From GCA-2705995 sp048267965 (GTDB lineage: Bacteria; Bacteroidota; Bacteroidia; Flavobacteriales_G; Salibacteraceae), in contig JBLWWK010000001.1 of NCBI GenBank assembly GCA_048267965.1, forward strand, positions 62,001 to 126,000: a stretch of 64,000 bases of DNA, in the 5' to 3' direction. Below the pieces are notes generated by a model. The model saw only the letters and a program-made list of their open reading frames with translations. It was not told the DNA's origin and made no database searches. The position numbers were made by a program, and so were the translations under genes. Positions 34,254 to 40,620 of this stretch are shown in pieces; position 1 is the stretch's first letter, and the number at the start of each line of letters is the position of its first letter.

Positions 34254-34289
34254 CAAAAAAAGTGAAACTGCTAAGCAATTTCACTTTTA
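34254..34289 (-). terminator. Terminator of tRNA-Leu
   Basis: Read on the minus strand, AGTGAAATTGC and GCAGTTTCACT pair around TTA with one mismatch, followed by a T7 run. It lies immediately after the tRNA 3' end. Confidence 0.8.
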
Positions 34290-34290
34290 G

Positions 34291-34374
34291 TACCCGGGGC
34301 GGGAATCGAACCCGCACTCTGTTGCCAGAACTGGATTTTGAATCCAGCGCGTCTACCAGTTCCGCCACCCGGGC
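34291..34374 (-). tRNA. tRNA-Leu (anticodon CAA)
   Basis: Read on the minus strand, the acceptor GCCCGGG pairs with CCCGGGT (one G-U). The anticodon stem CTGGA/TCCAG encloses the loop TTCAAAA, giving CAA (reads UUG). A long class II variable arm follows, and the T arm contains GGTTCGATTCC. No CCA is encoded. Length 84 without CCA. Confidence 0.95.
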
Positions 34375-34575
34375 TTAAACGGACGGCAAAAATAAACGAA
34401 TATTTGAGAATACATAGTGCTTTCACTTTCATTGCTTTAGGTTTACCCGTAATTTAGCAGCGGAATAATCTCAGAAAATCTTTATTCTGAGGACATTATT
34501 CTTGGAAAGATCAAGATTTAATAATTAAATTTGCACCCCTTTTTTAAGGGGGATAAGCTTTTTACAATTAATTGA
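34375..34575 (+). promoter_or_regulatory. prs upstream region and promoter
   Basis: TTG at 34502-34504, a 21-base spacer and TAAATTTG at 34526-34533 form a promoter. Just after it, CCCCTT/AAGGGG (34536-34551) can form a small hairpin at the transcript start. A 7-bp hairpin (CTCAGAA/TTCTGAG, 34470-34491) flanked by AATAAT/ATTATT lies upstream. No known riboswitch seen. Confidence 0.5.
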
Positions 34576-35511
34576 ATGGGAAATACAAGGAAGTTTTTCA
34601 CGGGTTCGGCCCATCCTGAATTAGCGAAGAAAATAGCTGAGTATCACGGTGGTTCATTAGGTGATGTTACTTTAATGCGTTTCAGTGATGGGGAGTTTAC
34701 AGCCTCTTTCGAAGAAACGGTTAGAGGGGTAGATGTATTTCTAATTCAGCCAACATTACCACCAGCTGATAATTTATTTGAGCTGTTGTTAATGGTAGAT
34801 GCTGCAAAAAGAGCTTCTGCAAAAAACATTATTGCGGTTTTACCTTATTTCGGTTTTGCTCGCCAAGACAGAAAAGATAAACCTAGAGTGGCCATTGGGT
34901 CTAAATTGGTAGCTAACATGCTTACTGCAGCAGGTGTTACCAGGATTATGACCATGGATTTACACGCAGATCAGATTCAAGGCTTTTTTGAAGTGCCTGT
35001 TGATCATCTTTATGCATCTTCAATTTTCTTACCTTATGTTCAAAATAATTTTGACTTAGGTAATTTAATTATGGCCGCTCCAGATACTGGAGGTACCAAG
35101 CGCGCTAATGCATATGCCAAGTACTTAGATCTTGAATTAGCTATTTGTTACAAACAAAGAAGAGTAGCTAACGAAATTCAAGACATGCTGGTAATTGGTG
35201 ATGTTAGCGGGAAAGATGTTTTATTAGTAGACGATATTATAGATACGGCAGGAACGCTTACCAAAGCAGCCGATCTTATGAAAGAGCAAGGGGCAAAATC
35301 TGTTAGAGCCATGTGTACACATGCTGTGCTTTCAGGTCCCGCATATGAAAGAATTGAGAATTCAGAATTAACAGAATTAATTGTTACCGACACGCTTCCA
35401 TTGAAACAAGAGTCGAGTAAGATTAAAGTTTTATCAGTAGCAGAGCTATTCTCAAACGTGATACGCAGTGTGGCGAGCCACGAATCTATTAGCTCTAATT
35501 TTATAATTTAA
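34576..35511 (+). CDS. prs: Ribose-phosphate pyrophosphokinase
   Basis: Makes PRPP from ribose-5-phosphate and ATP. 311 residues. Signatures: Ala-Lys-Asn-Ile-Ile-Ala-Val-Leu-Pro-Tyr-Phe-Gly-Phe-Ala-Arg-Gln-Asp-Arg-Lys, Met-Asp-Leu-His-Ala-Asp-Gln-Ile-Gln-Gly-Phe-Phe, and the PRPP loop Val-Asp-Asp-Ile-Ile-Asp-Thr-Ala-Gly-Thr. First gene of prs-rplY-pth, an order conserved in many bacteria. Confidence 0.97.
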   Translation: MGNTRKFFTGSAHPELAKKIAEYHGGSLGDVTLMRFSDGEFTASFEETVRGVDVFLIQPTLPPADNLFELLLMVDAAKRASAKNIIAVLPYFGFARQDRKDKPRVAIGSKLVANMLTAAGVTRIMTMDLHADQIQGFFEVPVDHLYASSIFLPYVQNNFDLGNLIMAAPDTGGTKRANAYAKYLDLELAICYKQRRVANEIQDMLVIGDVSGKDVLLVDDIIDTAGTLTKAADLMKEQGAKSVRAMCTHAVLSGPAYERIENSELTELIVTDTLPLKQESSKIKVLSVAELFSNVIRSVASHESISSNFII

Positions 35512-35533
35512 AGTACGTTTAAACTGCATAGAA

Positions 35534-36133
35534 ATGAAAACGACTACAATTAGTGGTAAATTAAGAAGCAGCATCGGAGGAAAAGATGCAAAGGCCTTAA
35601 GAAATGAAGGACTAGTGCCTTGCGTAATTTACGGTGGTAAAGAGAATGTTCATATCGCAATAGATTCAAGAGCATTTAAAGAAATAGTATACACTCCAGA
35701 CGTATACAGAGTAAAAATAGACGTAGACGGAACCGAATTCGATACCATTTTCTACGATCAGCAGTTTGATCCCATTTCAGATGAAATCGTTCATGCTGAT
35801 TTCATGGAAGTTCAAGACGATAAAGTGGTAACTATTAGCTTGCCACTGAAGTTTAAAGGTAGTCCAATCGGTGTGCGTAATGGTGGTAAGTTAAGAACTC
35901 CATTGCGTAAGTTAAAAGTTAAAGGTGCTGTATCTGCTTTACCAGCCGATATTGAGTTAGATATTACTAACTTAAGAATTGGTCGTTCAGTTAAAGTTGG
36001 AGACATTAACCTTGAAGGTGTTCAGATTTTGAACAATCCTAACAACGTAGCAGTAGCTGTTAAAATGGCTCGTGGTGCTGTTGATGATGGTGGTGAAGAC
36101 GAAGAGGAAGCAGCTGAAGCTTCTGCTGAATAA
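35534..36133 (+). CDS. rplY: 50S ribosomal protein L25/Ctc
   Basis: 199 residues: the N-terminal 5S rRNA-binding L25 domain (Arg-(x)2-Gly-Gly-Lys-Asp-Ala-Lys-Ala-Leu-Arg-Asn-Glu-Gly-Leu-Val-Pro-Cys-Val-Ile-Tyr-Gly, shown here in part) plus the TL5/CTC beta domain, ending in an acidic Glu/Asp/Ala tail. This long form is typical of non-enteric bacteria. Lies between prs and pth. Confidence 0.94.
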   Translation: MKTTTISGKLRSSIGGKDAKALRNEGLVPCVIYGGKENVHIAIDSRAFKEIVYTPDVYRVKIDVDGTEFDTIFYDQQFDPISDEIVHADFMEVQDDKVVTISLPLKFKGSPIGVRNGGKLRTPLRKLKVKGAVSALPADIELDITNLRIGRSVKVGDINLEGVQILNNPNNVAVAVKMARGAVDDGGEDEEEAAEASAE

Positions 36134-36144
36134 TTCTCTTATTC

Positions 36145-36708
36145 ATGAAGTATTTGATTGTAGGTCTTGGCAACATTGGGGCTGAGTACGACAATACAAG
36201 ACACAATATAGGGTTTAAAATACTCGATGAACTAGCTAGTTCATCGAGTATTTTTTTTTCGCTCGATCGTTTAGCGCATCGTGCAGAACTCAAGCACAAA
36301 GGCAGAACATTCGTTCTTATTAAGCCTACCACTTACATGAATTTAAGTGGTAAAGCCGTTAATTTCTGGATGCAACAAGAGAAGATACCAGCCGATCGTG
36401 TGTTGGTAATTACCGATGACATTAACCTGCCATTTGGTAAAATCAGAATTCGCAGAAAAGGAAGTGACGGAGGCCATAACGGGCTCAAAAACATCAACCA
36501 AGTTTTAGGAAGGCAAGATTACCCACGCATGCGTTTTGGAGTCGGAGACGAATTCCATAAGGGTAAACAAGTAGATTATGTGCTGGGTAAATGGAGTAGA
36601 GAAGAAGAAAAAGAAATGCAAAATCGCTTAATTCTTTGTTCTCAAGCAATTTTGGCATTTGGCACCATCGGTATTGATAGAATGATGAACGAGTTCAATA
36701 ACCAATAA
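36145..36708 (+). CDS. pth: Peptidyl-tRNA hydrolase
   Basis: Releases peptides from prematurely dropped peptidyl-tRNA. 187 residues with the catalytic His20 (Thr-Arg-His-Asn-Ile-Gly-Phe), Asn10, and Asp-Asp in Ile-Thr-Asp-Asp-Ile-Asn-Leu-Pro-Phe-Gly. Unusually, codons 25-37 (Lys-Ile-Leu-Asp-Glu-Leu-Ala-Ser-Ser-Ser-Ser-Ile-Phe) are encoded by a perfect 38-bp palindrome that runs into a T-run, and the last coding bases pair with sequence just after the stop. Reading frame and active site are intact, so the enzyme should work, but transcription through the gene may be attenuated. Confidence 0.95.
   Translation: MKYLIVGLGNIGAEYDNTRHNIGFKILDELASSSSIFFSLDRLAHRAELKHKGRTFVLIKPTTYMNLSGKAVNFWMQQEKIPADRVLVITDDINLPFGKIRIRRKGSDGGHNGLKNINQVLGRQDYPRMRFGVGDEFHKGKQVDYVLGKWSREEEKEMQNRLILCSQAILAFGTIGIDRMMNEFNNQ
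36217..36259 (+). repeat. Perfect 38-bp palindrome plus T-run inside pth
   Basis: Bases 36217-36254 are exactly self-complementary with 19-base arms meeting at CTAG/CTAG (centre 36235/36236). T continues to 36259. The structure resembles a strong intrinsic terminator lying within coding sequence. Confidence 0.95.
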
Positions 36709-36735
36709 GCGTAAATTGAACTCGTTCATTTTTTA
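36685..36735 (+). terminator. pth terminator using coding sequence as 5' arm
   Basis: ATGAACGAGTTCAAT (36685-36699, in the last codons of pth) pairs perfectly over 15 bp with ATTGAACTCGTTCAT (36715-36729) across a 15-base loop, followed by T6. Confidence 0.88.
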
Positions 36736-36743
36736 AGTTGAGT

Positions 36744-38282
36744 TTATTGCTTTAGCACGTTTTTTAAACTGGTTTTTTCAACCAATTCTTTCTCTAACTC
36801 TTCAATAGATACACGCTTTTGTTCCATACTGTCGCGCTCGCGAATCGTAACAGTGTTATCTTCTAACGTTTGGTGGTCTACGGTTACACAATAAGGGGTT
36901 CCTACAGCATCCATTCTTCTGTAGCGCTTACCAATAGAATCTTTCTCTTCGTAAACACAGTTAAAATCAAACTTGAGTTGGTTAAGAATTTCTCTTGCTT
37001 TTTCAGGCAAACCATCTTTCTTTACCAAGGGTAAAATAGCTGCTTTTGTAGGAGCCAATACCGGAGGAATTCTCAATACCGTTCGCTCAGAACCATCTTC
37101 TAATTTTTCTTCGGTATAGGCTTGGGTTAAAACTGCCAAAAACATGCGATCTAGCCCAATTGATGTTTCAATTACATACGGAACGTAACTCGAATTATCT
37201 TCAGCATCAAAAAATTGAAGTTTCTTTCCAGAATGTTCTTCGTGTGCTTTTAAATCAAAGTCTGTACGAGAGTGAATCCCTTCTAATTCTTTGAAACCCA
37301 TCGGGAAATCGAATTCGATATCGGCAGCTGCATTGGCGTAGTGAGCCAGCTTAATGTGATCGTGAAAACGATAGCTTTCGTCACTCATGCCCAGTGCTTT
37401 GTGCCATTGAATACGATGTTCTTTCCAGTATTCGTACCACTCTAATTCGGTGCCTGGCTTAACAAAAAACTGCATTTCCATTTGTTCAAATTCACGCATT
37501 CTGAAAATGAATTGGCGAGCAATAATTTCGTTTCTAAAAGCTTTACCAATTTGAGCAATTCCGAAAGGAATTTTCATTCTTCCTGTTTTCTGAACATTTA
37601 AGAAGTTGACGAAAATACCTTGAGCCGTTTCTGGGCGTAAATATATTTTGCTAGAACCTTCTGCCACCGAACCCATTTCGGTAGAAAACATAAGGTTGAA
37701 CTGACGAACGTCTGTCCAGTTTTTAGAACCCGAAACAGGGTCAGTAATATCTAATTCATGAATTAACTGCTTAACACCTGCTAAATCTTCAGTTTCTAGC
37801 AATTGTCTTAAACGATCTTCAATGCTTTTAATTTGCTCTTGGTATTTTACCACTCTCGGGTTGGTTTGCAAGAACATCGCTTCTTCAAAAGAACCTCCAA
37901 ATCGTTTGGCTGCTTTTTTAACTTCTTTGGTGATTTTACCGCGAATTTTCTCAATATGTTCTTCAATTAACACATCGGCACGGTAGCGTTTTTTAGAATC
38001 TTTGTTATCGATTAATGGGTCGTTAAACGCAGAAAGATGGCCAGAAGCTTCCCAAGTTTTAGGGTGCATAAAAATGGCAGAATCAAGCCCAACAATGTTT
38101 TCGTGCATTTGAACCATCGATTTCCACCAGTAATTTTTGATGTTGTTTTTTAGTTCCACACCGTTTTGACCATAATCGTACGTTGCGCTTAAACCATCGT
38201 AAATTTCACTCGAAGAGAATATAAATCCGTATTCTTTTGCGTGAGCAATTATTTTTTTGAGCAGATCTTCTTGTTGTGCCAT
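36744..38282 (-). CDS. glyS: Glycine--tRNA ligase (single-chain type)
   Basis: Class II synthetase, alpha2 type. I place the start at the ATG ending at 38282 (Met-Ala-Gln-Gln-Glu-Asp-Leu), giving 512 residues; the 13 codons further upstream are not family-like. Typical segments: Phe-Ile-Phe-Ser-Ser-Ser-Glu-Ile-Tyr-Asp-Gly-Leu, Tyr-Leu-Arg-Pro-Glu-Thr-Ala-Gln-Gly-Ile-Phe-Val-Asn-Phe, Gly-Lys-Ala-Phe-Arg-Asn-Glu-Ile, Met-Arg-Glu-Phe-Glu-Gln-Met-Glu, and Thr-Ser-Ile-Gly-Leu-Asp-Arg. An insertion with charged helices (about 90-160) is a family feature. Convergent with pth. Confidence 0.95.
   Translation of the reverse strand: MAQQEDLLKKIIAHAKEYGFIFSSSEIYDGLSATYDYGQNGVELKNNIKNYWWKSMVQMHENIVGLDSAIFMHPKTWEASGHLSAFNDPLIDNKDSKKRYRADVLIEEHIEKIRGKITKEVKKAAKRFGGSFEEAMFLQTNPRVVKYQEQIKSIEDRLRQLLETEDLAGVKQLIHELDITDPVSGSKNWTDVRQFNLMFSTEMGSVAEGSSKIYLRPETAQGIFVNFLNVQKTGRMKIPFGIAQIGKAFRNEIIARQFIFRMREFEQMEMQFFVKPGTELEWYEYWKEHRIQWHKALGMSDESYRFHDHIKLAHYANAAADIEFDFPMGFKELEGIHSRTDFDLKAHEEHSGKKLQFFDAEDNSSYVPYVIETSIGLDRMFLAVLTQAYTEEKLEDGSERTVLRIPPVLAPTKAAILPLVKKDGLPEKAREILNQLKFDFNCVYEEKDSIGKRYRRMDAVGTPYCVTVDHQTLEDNTVTIRERDSMEQKRVSIEELEKELVEKTSLKNVLKQ
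36897..36905 (-). repeat. GTAGGAACC motif, copy 17
   Basis: GGTTCCTACAG on +; Val-Gly-Thr in glyS (Ala-Val-Gly-Thr-Pro-Tyr). Confidence 0.8.
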
Positions 38283-38618
38283 TTCTATTGAATTTGTTGC
38301 AAAAGAAAGCATTTGATTCAAATCATTTAGGCTACTCTTAAAATAGAGCTATAAAATTCTTAGACCAACGGTACGAACCCGATTTCAATTCTCTTAAATA
38401 GTTCTCTATTTTATGTGTTTTCGAACTCAAAAAAGGTGAAATTCATCCTTTAGACAGGTTTTGATGGAACATGCTCAAAAAAGTGGAAGGACAAAGGGAA
38501 TGAGAAGACTTTGATTGAAAGAAAGTTGGGTTCCTACCGTTACAAAAATTAGAAAAGTAGCTAGAGAAATACGCCATTCTATAAGTAGAACCTTGCACAA
38601 GGTTCGTAATATTGCAAA
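38283..38618. other. Intergenic region between glyS and DUF3109 gene
   Basis: 336 bases with two relatives of the repeat motif: CGGTACGAACCC (38369-38380, one core mismatch) and GGTTCCTACCG (38529-38539, exact). A short inverted repeat AACCTTG/CAAGGTT lies at about 38590-38606. No ORF or RNA gene is convincing. Confidence 0.4.
38529..38537 (-). repeat. GTAGGAACC motif, copy 18
   Basis: Intergenic GGTTCCTACCG (11/12 of the 12-mer). Confidence 0.88.
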
Positions 38619-39203
38619 ATGATTCAGATCGATGATAAGCTAATTTCGTTAAGTGTTTTCGAGCGCAAGTTTGTGTGCGATTTAAACGCTTGCAAAGGAG
38701 CTTGCTGTGTAGAGGGAGATATGGGGGCGCCATTAGAAGATGATGAGGCGAAAAAATTAGAAGAGATTTACCCCAAAGTAAAGCCGTTTTTGAGAGCCGA
38801 AGGTATAGAAGCTATTGAGCAACAAGGGACGTTTATTCGAGACGATTATGACGAAGAGTATGTTACGCCTTTGGTGAATAACTCTGAGTGTGCTTATGTT
38901 ACTTTCGATGCTAACGGAACGGCTAAATGTGGTATTGAACAAGCCTATCGAGCAGGTGAAATCGATTATTTAAAGCCTGTTAGTTGCCATTTATACCCAA
39001 TACGAATCAAAAAATATTCTCAATTCACAGCCGTTAATTACGATGAGTGGGATATCTGCAAACCTGCTTGTGAATGTGGCGAACAATTAAATGTTCCGGT
39101 GTTTAAATTTCTGAAGGAACCGCTTATTCGCAAGTTTGGTGAAATGTGGTATCACGAACTTACTCAAGCCCAAAGTGCTTTAGAAAATAGAGAAAAAGAT
39201 TGA
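38619..39203 (+). CDS. DUF3109 cysteine-rich protein
   Basis: 194 residues, matching DUF3109. A cysteine cluster Cys-Asp-Leu-Asn-Ala-Cys-Lys-Gly-Ala-Cys-Cys near residue 20 and further cysteines in Cys-Gly-Ile-Glu, Val-Ser-Cys-His-Leu-Tyr-Pro, Cys-Lys-Pro-Ala-Cys-Glu-Cys suggest a bound metal or iron-sulfur cluster, as in the related zinc/iron-chelating (YkgJ-like) families. Function unknown. Upstream of nrdB but separated by 312 bases. Confidence 0.87.
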   Translation: MIQIDDKLISLSVFERKFVCDLNACKGACCVEGDMGAPLEDDEAKKLEEIYPKVKPFLRAEGIEAIEQQGTFIRDDYDEEYVTPLVNNSECAYVTFDANGTAKCGIEQAYRAGEIDYLKPVSCHLYPIRIKKYSQFTAVNYDEWDICKPACECGEQLNVPVFKFLKEPLIRKFGEMWYHELTQAQSALENREKD

Positions 39204-39515
39204 TAAAAGAAAGTCGTCTTTTTCAATATTAAGGCAATTAACAGCCGAAATTTTGTGAAACTTCGAACTGGCAAGATGTTGGCCGATTTGAACTTTTTTT
39301 ATGAACAAGATGTTGGCCTGCTAGACTGTTAACAACTACCAATTTTTGTGAATTAAATTGAATTGACAGCCGAGCGGATTTTGCCAATTTTTGTGTGAGC
39401 AACTATCACCTTGTTTTGTAGTAAAGTCAACTATTGTGTTTTTAAGTAGTTGAAAATCAATTGTAAATAGATTTTTATAGGCTATATTGCCTAACAATAT
39501 ATAATTAGTTTTAGT
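39204..39515 (+). promoter_or_regulatory. nrdBA upstream region with interleaved direct repeats
   Basis: A 312-base control region. It holds three pairs of direct repeats: CAAGATGTTGGCC (39272-39284, 39306-39318), ACAGCCGA (39241-39248, 39366-39373) and CCAATTTTTGTG (39339-39350, 39384-39395). It also holds an element shared with the region upstream of the small ORF at 62 kb (39301-39356). No NrdR-box pair was recognised. AT-rich sequence precedes the nrdB ATG. Confidence 0.6.
39301..39356 (+). repeat. Dispersed upstream element, copy A (nrdB)
   Basis: ATGAACAAGA, 12 variable bases, then AGACTGTTAACAACTACC and a partly conserved tail. It matches the minus-strand element at 62495-62550 at about 42 of 56 positions with no gaps. 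It starts 215 bases upstream of the nrdB ATG. Confidence 0.75.
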
Positions 39516-40565
39516 ATGAGTGAAGAGCGCCAAACCACAGAGAATGAAGAGCTAAAAGCAGCTCAGAATTCTAACCCCAACCACCCAGATTTAGACGAAC
39601 CAATCTTAAAAGAAGACAATTCTAGATTTGTTCTTTTCCCGATTAAGCACCACGATATTTGGAATTTCTACAAGAAGTCTGAAGCTAGCTTTTGGACAGC
39701 TGAAGAAATTGACCTTGCTCCAGATTTGCACGATTGGGAGCACAAGCTAAACGATGATGAAAAATATTTCATTAAACACGTTTTGGCCTTTTTTGCTGCG
39801 AGCGATGGTATTGTAAACGAAAACCTAGCAGAAAACTTTCTAGCAGAAGTTCAGTATACAGAAGCGAAGTTCTTTTATGGTTTTCAAGTAGCGATTGAAA
39901 ATATTCATTCTGAAACGTATTCGTTGCTTATCGATACGTACATCAAGAAAAAAGAAGAGAAAGACTATTTGTTTAACGCCATTGAAACCATGGATTGCGT
40001 TAAGAAAAAAGCAGAGTGGGCACTGCGTTGGATCGATGAAGGTTCTTTCGCTGAGAGATTAGTAGCTTTTGCGGCTGTAGAAGGTATTTTCTTTTCTGGT
40101 TCTTTCTGTTCCATTTTCTGGTTAAAGAAAAGAGGCTTAATGCCAGGGTTGAGTTTTTCTAACGAGCTGATCTCACGTGACGAAGGAATGCACTGTGACT
40201 TTGCTTGTTTGCTCTATACTCAACACTTAAAGCATCAATTGCCTAAATCAAAAGTTCAAGAGATTATTACGAACGCAGTAGAAATTGAAAAAGAATTTGT
40301 TACTGATGCATTGCCTGTTAAGTTAATTGGTATGAACTCAGAATTGATGACTCAGTACATCGAGTTTGTGGCTGACCGCTTGTTGGTAGAATTAGGAAAC
40401 GAGAAAATTTACGGCTCAGCCAATCCGTTCGATTTTATGGAGCTGATTTCTCTTCAAGGTAAAACCAACTTCTTTGAAAAAAGAGTGGCAGAATACCAAA
40501 AGGCAGGCGTTATGAAACAAGATGACGATAAAGGAAAAGAGTTTACCGTAGACGCAGACTTTTAA
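39516..40565 (+). CDS. nrdB: Ribonucleotide reductase class I, beta subunit
   Basis: 349 residues, eukaryote-like R2 subfamily. It carries the diiron ligands (Asp/Glu in Asp-Trp-Glu, Glu in Gln-Tyr-Thr-Glu, Glu-x2-His in Glu-Asn-Ile-His, and Arg-Asp-Glu-Gly-Met-His) and the radical tyrosine at about residue 135 (His-Ser-Glu-Thr-Tyr-Ser-Leu-Leu-Ile-Asp). The acidic C-terminus ending Asp-Ala-Asp-Phe is the docking tail for NrdA. Lies 55 bases before nrdA. Confidence 0.96.
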   Translation: MSEERQTTENEELKAAQNSNPNHPDLDEPILKEDNSRFVLFPIKHHDIWNFYKKSEASFWTAEEIDLAPDLHDWEHKLNDDEKYFIKHVLAFFAASDGIVNENLAENFLAEVQYTEAKFFYGFQVAIENIHSETYSLLIDTYIKKKEEKDYLFNAIETMDCVKKKAEWALRWIDEGSFAERLVAFAAVEGIFFSGSFCSIFWLKKRGLMPGLSFSNELISRDEGMHCDFACLLYTQHLKHQLPKSKVQEIITNAVEIEKEFVTDALPVKLIGMNSELMTQYIEFVADRLLVELGNEKIYGSANPFDFMELISLQGKTNFFEKRVAEYQKAGVMKQDDDKGKEFTVDADF

Positions 40566-40620
40566 TACCACACCCAACCCTGAAAATTCACGCTTTTAAA
40601 CGTAAAAAAAGACAATCAGC

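Noticed and set aside
34150..34368. 72-codon minus-strand ORF beginning Met-Ala-Glu-Leu-Val-Asp
   Set aside because: It is the well-known spurious translation of the tRNA-Leu gene at 34291-34374.
36060..36332. 90-codon minus-strand ORF opposite rplY/pth
   Set aside because: It repeats Lys-Ile-Leu-Asp-Glu-Leu-Ala-Ser only because of the pth palindrome; no other coding evidence.
39204..39515. CRISPR array upstream of nrdB
   Set aside because: Repeats are short, of three different kinds and interleaved, with no regular spacer length.
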